DNA of 64,000 bases from Granulicella mallensis MP5ACTX8 (GTDB lineage: Bacteria; Acidobacteriota; Terriglobia; Terriglobales; Acidobacteriaceae), in contig NC_016631.1 in NCBI RefSeq assembly GCF_000178955.2, forward strand, positions 1,984,001 to 2,048,000, in the 5' to 3' direction. The notes beneath the pieces were generated by a model. The model made no database searches. It was not told the DNA's origin and was given only the letters and a program-made list of their open reading frames with translations. Positions within the stretch are counted from its first letter, which is position 1; every line of letters begins with the position of its first letter. The position numbers and the translations under genes were made by a program. This document shows positions 60,455 through 64,000 of the stretch, one piece after another.

Positions 60455-60961
60455 CTACTGCAGAAGATCGGTGCAGTTGGTGCCGCCCTTGGGGTCGTAG
60501 TGGATCTCGTTGCCGTCGGTGCAGAAGCCACGGTCGCCGGTCTTGCCGACGGTGTTGGGAACAGCCGTGATCTGGTATCCGGTGTACTGGTCCTGATTGT
60601 TGACCGTTACCTTGGTGCAGTTGGTGATGGCGAAGGTGTAGCCCGCCTTGTTGCCGGTGGCCAGATCTTCAGGGATCAACTGGGCCGCCTCAGCCGTGGG
60701 CGCTCCGGCGTCCGCCTTGCCGCCCATCGCGGCCAGGGTGCACGAGAACCCGTGGGTCGGGTAGGTCGAGCTGTAGGTGCCTTCCTGGGCGTTGAGGTCG
60801 CGCAGCGAGGAGATGGCCGAGGTTTCGTTGGCCTTCTTGACGGTCTTCTGCATGGCTGGAATCGCGAGCGTCGCCAGGATGAGGATGATAGACATGACGA
60901 TCAGGAGTTCGATCAGGGTAAAACCGGATTCTTCGTGATTGCGGCGGATCTGCATGTTCAT
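60455..60961 (-). CDS. Type IV prepilin-like protein
   Basis: A 168-residue pseudopilin or major pilin. The ATG at 60961 has GAGGA just upstream. Prepilin peptidase would cleave after G13 in ESG-FTLIELLIVM, leaving F14 and the conserved E18 of the mature protein; a 20-residue hydrophobic helix follows. The remaining domain has four cysteines (FSC, NCTK, GFC, NCTD) in a conserved-looking order that could form two disulfides, and a YHYDPKGG-like end. No assembly genes are adjacent, as is common for dispersed pilin genes. It may serve a type IV pilus or type II secretion. Confidence 0.88.
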   Translation of the reverse strand: MNMQIRRNHEESGFTLIELLIVMSIILILATLAIPAMQKTVKKANETSAISSLRDLNAQEGTYSSTYPTHGFSCTLAAMGGKADAGAPTAEAAQLIPEDLATGNKAGYTFAITNCTKVTVNNQDQYTGYQITAVPNTVGKTGDRGFCTDGNEIHYDPKGGTNCTDLLQ

Positions 60962-61075
60962 GGCTTCCTCGAAAATGGCGCAGTCGTTCAGCGCACAGTT
61001 TGTCCGTTTCAGAGTATAGACGTTTGGGGTGGGGGAAGGGTTTAGCCAGCGTGTATCTTTGGTGTCGCAGGTGGC

Positions 61076-61115
61076 TTTCTTTCTGCCATTCCCACAGGAG
61101 AATGGCAGAAAGAAA
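61076..61115 (-). terminator. Hairpin after the M16 peptidase gene
   Basis: A perfect 16-base inverted repeat (61076-61091 and 61100-61115, TTTCTTTCTGCCATTC) with an 8-base loop lies 15 bases beyond the M16 stop, with pyrimidine-rich flanks on the minus strand. Confidence 0.65.
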
Positions 61116-61130
61116 AGCAGGAACAATGGT

Positions 61131-62462
61131 TTAGCAGGTCAGGTCGGCGCGCTCGATCTTCAGGCCGCCTAGGTTGCCGAGCAATGTCAGCGCGAAGTTT
61201 TCGGGCTGGAAGAGCTGCTGCGCCAGCCGCTGGATGTCTTCGCGCGAGACCCGGTCGACCTCTGCGGTGAGGTCTTCGACCGAAAAGAACTCGCCATAGT
61301 ACATCTGCTGGCGTGCCAGGTTCGACATGCGGCTCGACGAGCTTTCCAGCCCCAGCACCATGTTGCCCTTGGACTGGTCCTTGACGCGCTTGAGTTCTTC
61401 TTCGCTGACCAGCTCGTGCTTCATGCGGGAGAACTCCGCCAGCGTCAGGTCGAGAACCTCGCGGGTCTTGTCGATGGCGCATCCTGCGTAGACGGCCAGG
61501 GAGCCCGTGTCGCGGAAGGGGTTGGTCTCCGAGTAGATCGAGTAGGCCAGGCCGCGCTCTTCGCGGATCGACTGGAAGAGCCGCGAGCTCATGCCCCCGC
61601 CGCCGAGGATCGAGTTCAGCAGATGCACAGTGAACCGATCCGGGTGCGAGACCTCAAGCGACGGCATGGCGAGGCAGAACTGTACCTGTTCCAGGGACTT
61701 CTTGTTCTTCAGTGTGATGTGCGGGAAGGCCTGGGGGGCCGCCGGACGGACGAGCTTGGAGCCGGAGCTGGCCGAGAGCGAGCCGAAGGCCTGGGCTACC
61801 TGCGCCACAAAATCATCATGGTCCAGGTTGCCGGCCGCGGAGAAGACCATGTTTGGCGGCGTGAAGAGGCGGGCGTATTCGTTGAAGACGATCTGCTGCG
61901 TAAAGCTGGAGACAGTCTTCGCCGTTCCGAGGATGGGGCGGCCCAGGGCATCGTTCTTCCAGAAATTCTGGGTGAAGAGCTCGTGGACCAGGTAGTCGGG
62001 GTTGTCCTCGTCCATCTTGATCTCTTCGAGGATGACGCCCTGTTCGCGGGCGAGGTCGTCGGGCGCGAAGGTGGGGTGGAGCACGAGGTCGGTCAGCAGA
62101 TCGAGCGCGGCAGGGACGTTCTCGTCGAGCACCTTGATGTTGAAGCAAACAGTCTCTTTGCCGGTAAAGGCGTCAAGGTTGCCCCCGATGGAGTCGACCT
62201 CGCGGGCGAGCTGCTGGGCGGAACGGGTGGTCGTACCCTTGAACACCATGTGCTCGATGAAGTGGGCGATACCGTTGACTTCTGGGGCTTCGTCGCGTGA
62301 GCCGCTATCGATCCAGACTCCCATGGAGACGGAGCGGAAGTGCGGCATACGCTCCGTGAGTACGAGCAGTCCGTTGGGGAGGGTCGTCTTGCGGATATCG
62401 CGAGTATGTGTGGGAGCGGTGGTGAAGGTCGCGTTCTCCGCGACCGGGACAGAAACTGGCAT
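61131..62462 (-). CDS. M16 family zinc peptidase (processing-protease-like)
   Basis: A 443-residue M16B-type peptidase without signal peptide, similar to YmxG/PqqL-like processing enzymes. The inverted zinc site H67-x2-E70-H71 is present (HFIEHMVFKG), with the distal glutamate in EEIKMDE. The second half carries the R/Y motif near GGGMSSRLFQSIREERGLAYSI. I prefer the ATG at 62462, 13 bases after the preceding stop; another ATG at 62498 follows a GAGGAG and would overlap the upstream gene. It probably cleaves peptides or small proteins in the cytoplasm. Confidence 0.87.
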   Translation of the reverse strand: MPVSVPVAENATFTTAPTHTRDIRKTTLPNGLLVLTERMPHFRSVSMGVWIDSGSRDEAPEVNGIAHFIEHMVFKGTTTRSAQQLAREVDSIGGNLDAFTGKETVCFNIKVLDENVPAALDLLTDLVLHPTFAPDDLAREQGVILEEIKMDEDNPDYLVHELFTQNFWKNDALGRPILGTAKTVSSFTQQIVFNEYARLFTPPNMVFSAAGNLDHDDFVAQVAQAFGSLSASSGSKLVRPAAPQAFPHITLKNKKSLEQVQFCLAMPSLEVSHPDRFTVHLLNSILGGGGMSSRLFQSIREERGLAYSIYSETNPFRDTGSLAVYAGCAIDKTREVLDLTLAEFSRMKHELVSEEELKRVKDQSKGNMVLGLESSSSRMSNLARQQMYYGEFFSVEDLTAEVDRVSREDIQRLAQQLFQPENFALTLLGNLGGLKIERADLTC

Positions 62463-62475
62463 CGACTCTATTGTT

Positions 62476-62907
62476 TCACGACTTTGATGGCGCGACATTC
62501 TCCTCTTCGGCGGAAACGATGGTGCCCTGGTGATAGAGGATCTGCCAACCTCCGGGGGATTTTCGCCAAATTGTAGCTCGCCGAGTGAGGCGCTCGCCCT
62601 GCCGCAAGGTGTAGGTGAAGAGGTAGGTGTCCGGGCTGAGGCGGCGGCACTGGTGGTCTGAAGTCTGCCAGCCTGCGGCGTCGGCATCGACGGGTGGGTT
62701 CTGCTCGAGGGTGTGGAGGATGAAGTCGCGGCTGTAGCGGCGGCCGGAGGCTCCGACCTCCCAATAATCTGGCGCCATCATCTGCTCGAATCCGGCACTG
62801 TCCGAAGCGAACTCCGGACGGTGGAAGATGGGTTCGTGGCGGCGAAGTTCTTCCAGCACGGGGAGCAGGTCGGATTCGGTGCGAGTGAAAGCCTCGGAAG
62901 AATGCAT
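62476..62907 (-). CDS. SnoaL/DUF4440-like protein
   Basis: A 143-residue small alpha+beta protein resembling the NTF2-like DUF4440 group: LEELRRHEPIFHRPEF at the start, a central YWEVGASGRRYSRDFIL and strands ending RRATIWRKSPGGWQILYHQGT. Such proteins often have unknown substrates or are small-molecule binding. The ATG at 62907 is a guess among two nearby starts. It is divergent from rlmN with about 40 bases between starts and just upstream of the M16 gene, probably in one transcript with it. Confidence 0.72.
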   Translation of the reverse strand: MHSSEAFTRTESDLLPVLEELRRHEPIFHRPEFASDSAGFEQMMAPDYWEVGASGRRYSRDFILHTLEQNPPVDADAAGWQTSDHQCRRLSPDTYLFTYTLRQGERLTRRATIWRKSPGGWQILYHQGTIVSAEEENVAPSKS

Positions 62908-62946
62908 GGCTTGATTGTAGGGAGCAAGTAAACTGGAAGGATGGAT

Positions 62947-64000
62947 ATGCACGCGCTTTTCGGAAAGACACTGCCGGAGTTGACCGAGCTGATGGCTGGT
63001 TTGGGGCAGAAGCCGTATCGCGCGCGGCAGGTGTTTGAGGCCCTGTACAAGCAGCGGGTCGGGTTGGTGGAGGATGTGACGACGCTGTCACAGGAATTGC
63101 GCGATCGGTTGACCTCCGAGGGCTTTGCGATAGGCCTGCCGGAGATTGCCCAGACGGCGAAGTCGGTCGACGGCACGGAGCGCTACCTGATGCGCATGGC
63201 CGACGGCGAGACGGTAGAGACGGTCTGGATGCCCGATGGCGATGGCGGCGAACGCGGGGACGGGAGCGAGGCCGCAGAGGAAGAGTCGGCGGAGGTGGTT
63301 GTCGCCGAGGAGGCTGTGGACGGTGGTTACTGGTCGCGGCGGGGTAATGGGCGTGACCGGTCGAACTTCGGCACGCTGGCGGAGCAGGGCTTTCGCCGCG
63401 CGACGATCTGTATCTCGAGCCAGGTAGGCTGCGCCGTGAACTGCCAGTTCTGCCTGACGGCGAAGCTGGGGATCAAGCGCAACCTCACCGCAGGGGAGAT
63501 CGCCGGGCAGGTGGCGGCGGTACTCAATCGCCACAGGATTCAAATCGGCAAGGACCGCATCAACCTCGTATTCATGGGGATGGGTGAGCCCTTTCTGAAC
63601 TACGAGCAGTTCATGCAGTCGGTGCGGGTGCTGGTGGAGGGGATCGGGATTCCGGAGTCGCGGATGACGGTATCGACCTCGGGCATTCTGCCGGGGATCG
63701 AGGCCTTCGCGAAGGAGACGATGCGTCCCAAGCTGGCGCTCAGCTTGAATGCGAGTAACGACGTGGTCCGTGAGCGGATAATGCCCATTACGCGCAAGTG
63801 GAACATCGCCGCGCTGCTGGAAGCGGTGCAGAAGATTCCCCTGCGTACACGCGAGTGGGTCACGTTCGAGTACGTGCTGCTGGGAGAGGTGAACGACCAG
63901 CCCGAGCATGCGCGCGAGGTGCTGGAGCTGCTCGACGGTATACGTGCCAAGGTGAACCTGATCGTCTGGAACCCAGGGCCGGGGATTGATTATCACCAGC
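62947..64000 (+). CDS. rlmN: 23S rRNA (adenine2503-C2)-methyltransferase RlmN (3' end beyond window)
   Basis: Radical-SAM enzyme that methylates A2503 of 23S rRNA and A37 of some tRNAs. The frame runs off the right edge after about 351 codons. The [4Fe-4S] motif C162-x3-C166-x2-C169 (GCAVNCQFC) is present, as are GMGEPFLNY and LALSLNASND. GGAAGG lies 6 bases before the ATG at 62947, which is therefore preferred to the ATG at 62941. Residues about 97-140 are an acidic insertion (ERGDGSEAAEEESAEVVV...) between the N-terminal domain and the radical-SAM barrel, longer than in typical RlmN. Membership of the Cfr branch is less likely, since the gene sits in ordinary housekeeping context. Confidence 0.92.
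   Translation, partial: MHALFGKTLPELTELMAGLGQKPYRARQVFEALYKQRVGLVEDVTTLSQELRDRLTSEGFAIGLPEIAQTAKSVDGTERYLMRMADGETVETVWMPDGDGGERGDGSEAAEEESAEVVVAEEAVDGGYWSRRGNGRDRSNFGTLAEQGFRRATICISSQVGCAVNCQFCLTAKLGIKRNLTAGEIAGQVAAVLNRHRIQIGKDRINLVFMGMGEPFLNYEQFMQSVRVLVEGIGIPESRMTVSTSGILPGIEAFAKETMRPKLALSLNASNDVVRERIMPITRKWNIAALLEAVQKIPLRTREWVTFEYVLLGEVNDQPEHAREVLELLDGIRAKVNLIVWNPGPGIDYHQ

Noticed and set aside
1-64000. tRNA, rRNA or CRISPR arrays
   Set aside because: No cloverleaf-like T-loop contexts, rRNA-like stretches or regularly spaced direct repeats were found on reading both strands, although a covariance search was not possible.

Overview
The window looks like chromosomal DNA of a Gram-negative, soil-type bacterium, most likely an acidobacterium of the Terriglobales/Acidobacteriaceae kind. 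This is an inference from gene content: an outer membrane (Wza/Wzi-like proteins, LolA, beta-barrels), SpoIIM/RDD/DUF58/MoxR genes, secreted hydrolases, and dispersed repeats containing GTCATTCC-type cores. No database search was possible. No tRNA, rRNA, CRISPR array or prophage was seen. Both ends cut a gene: an anti-sigma-like protein on the left and rlmN on the right.

Layout. 0-7.3 kb: ECF sigma factor with a membrane zinc-motif partner, then secreted proteins (astacin-like protease, an unknown protein, a glycine-rich collagen-like protein, a GH18 chitinase). 7.7-13.5 kb: M24 peptidase, CHY zinc protein, Tat-exported MsrB with DipZ, a free-methionine sulfoxide reductase, and a cupin with a divergent AraC regulator. 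13.5-24.6 kb: a SpoIIM/RDD pair and a membrane protein-DUF4129-DUF4350-MoxR-DUF58 operon, separated by an epoxide-hydrolase-like gene and an S9 peptidase. 25.2-26.1 kb: a CuA protein with a lipoprotein cytochrome c. 26.2-36.8 kb: a seven-gene exopolysaccharide operon (export channel, Wzi-like, Wzz-like, flippase, three glycosyltransferases). 36.9-43.8 kb: an HprK-like kinase, two tandemly duplicated MFS transporters, a phosphodiesterase-HEAT protein and a nucleotidyltransferase-like protein. 43.9-48.9 kb: a two-component system co-transcribed with a beta-barrel and a cupredoxin. 48.9-49.6 kb: a REP-associated transposase (RAYT) inside inverted REP sequences. 49.6-51.5 kb: a flavoprotein disulfide reductase and a DUF4126 protein. 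51.9-59.6 kb: an amino-sugar salvage cluster. 59.7-64 kb: LolA, a type IV prepilin, an M16 peptidase, a SnoaL-like protein and rlmN.

The most unusual content is the salvage cluster at 51.9-59.6 kb. A single 1458-residue reading frame joins a sodium/solute symporter, a serine beta-lactamase-fold hydrolase and a NamZ-type exo-N-acetylmuramidase. It lies directly downstream of nagA and a GH20 hexosaminidase. This puts in one polypeptide the three roles that MurP, AmiE and NamZ play as separate proteins in the Bacillus subtilis mur operon, with a sodium symporter replacing the PTS importer. The stretch joining symporter to hydrolases is encoded by a copy of a dispersed repeat that is intergenic elsewhere in the window. 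Other points of interest are the MFS duplication with readable junction scars, the REP-flanked RAYT whose stop codon lies inside the REP, and the split of the SpoIIM/RDD/MoxR/DUF58 set.
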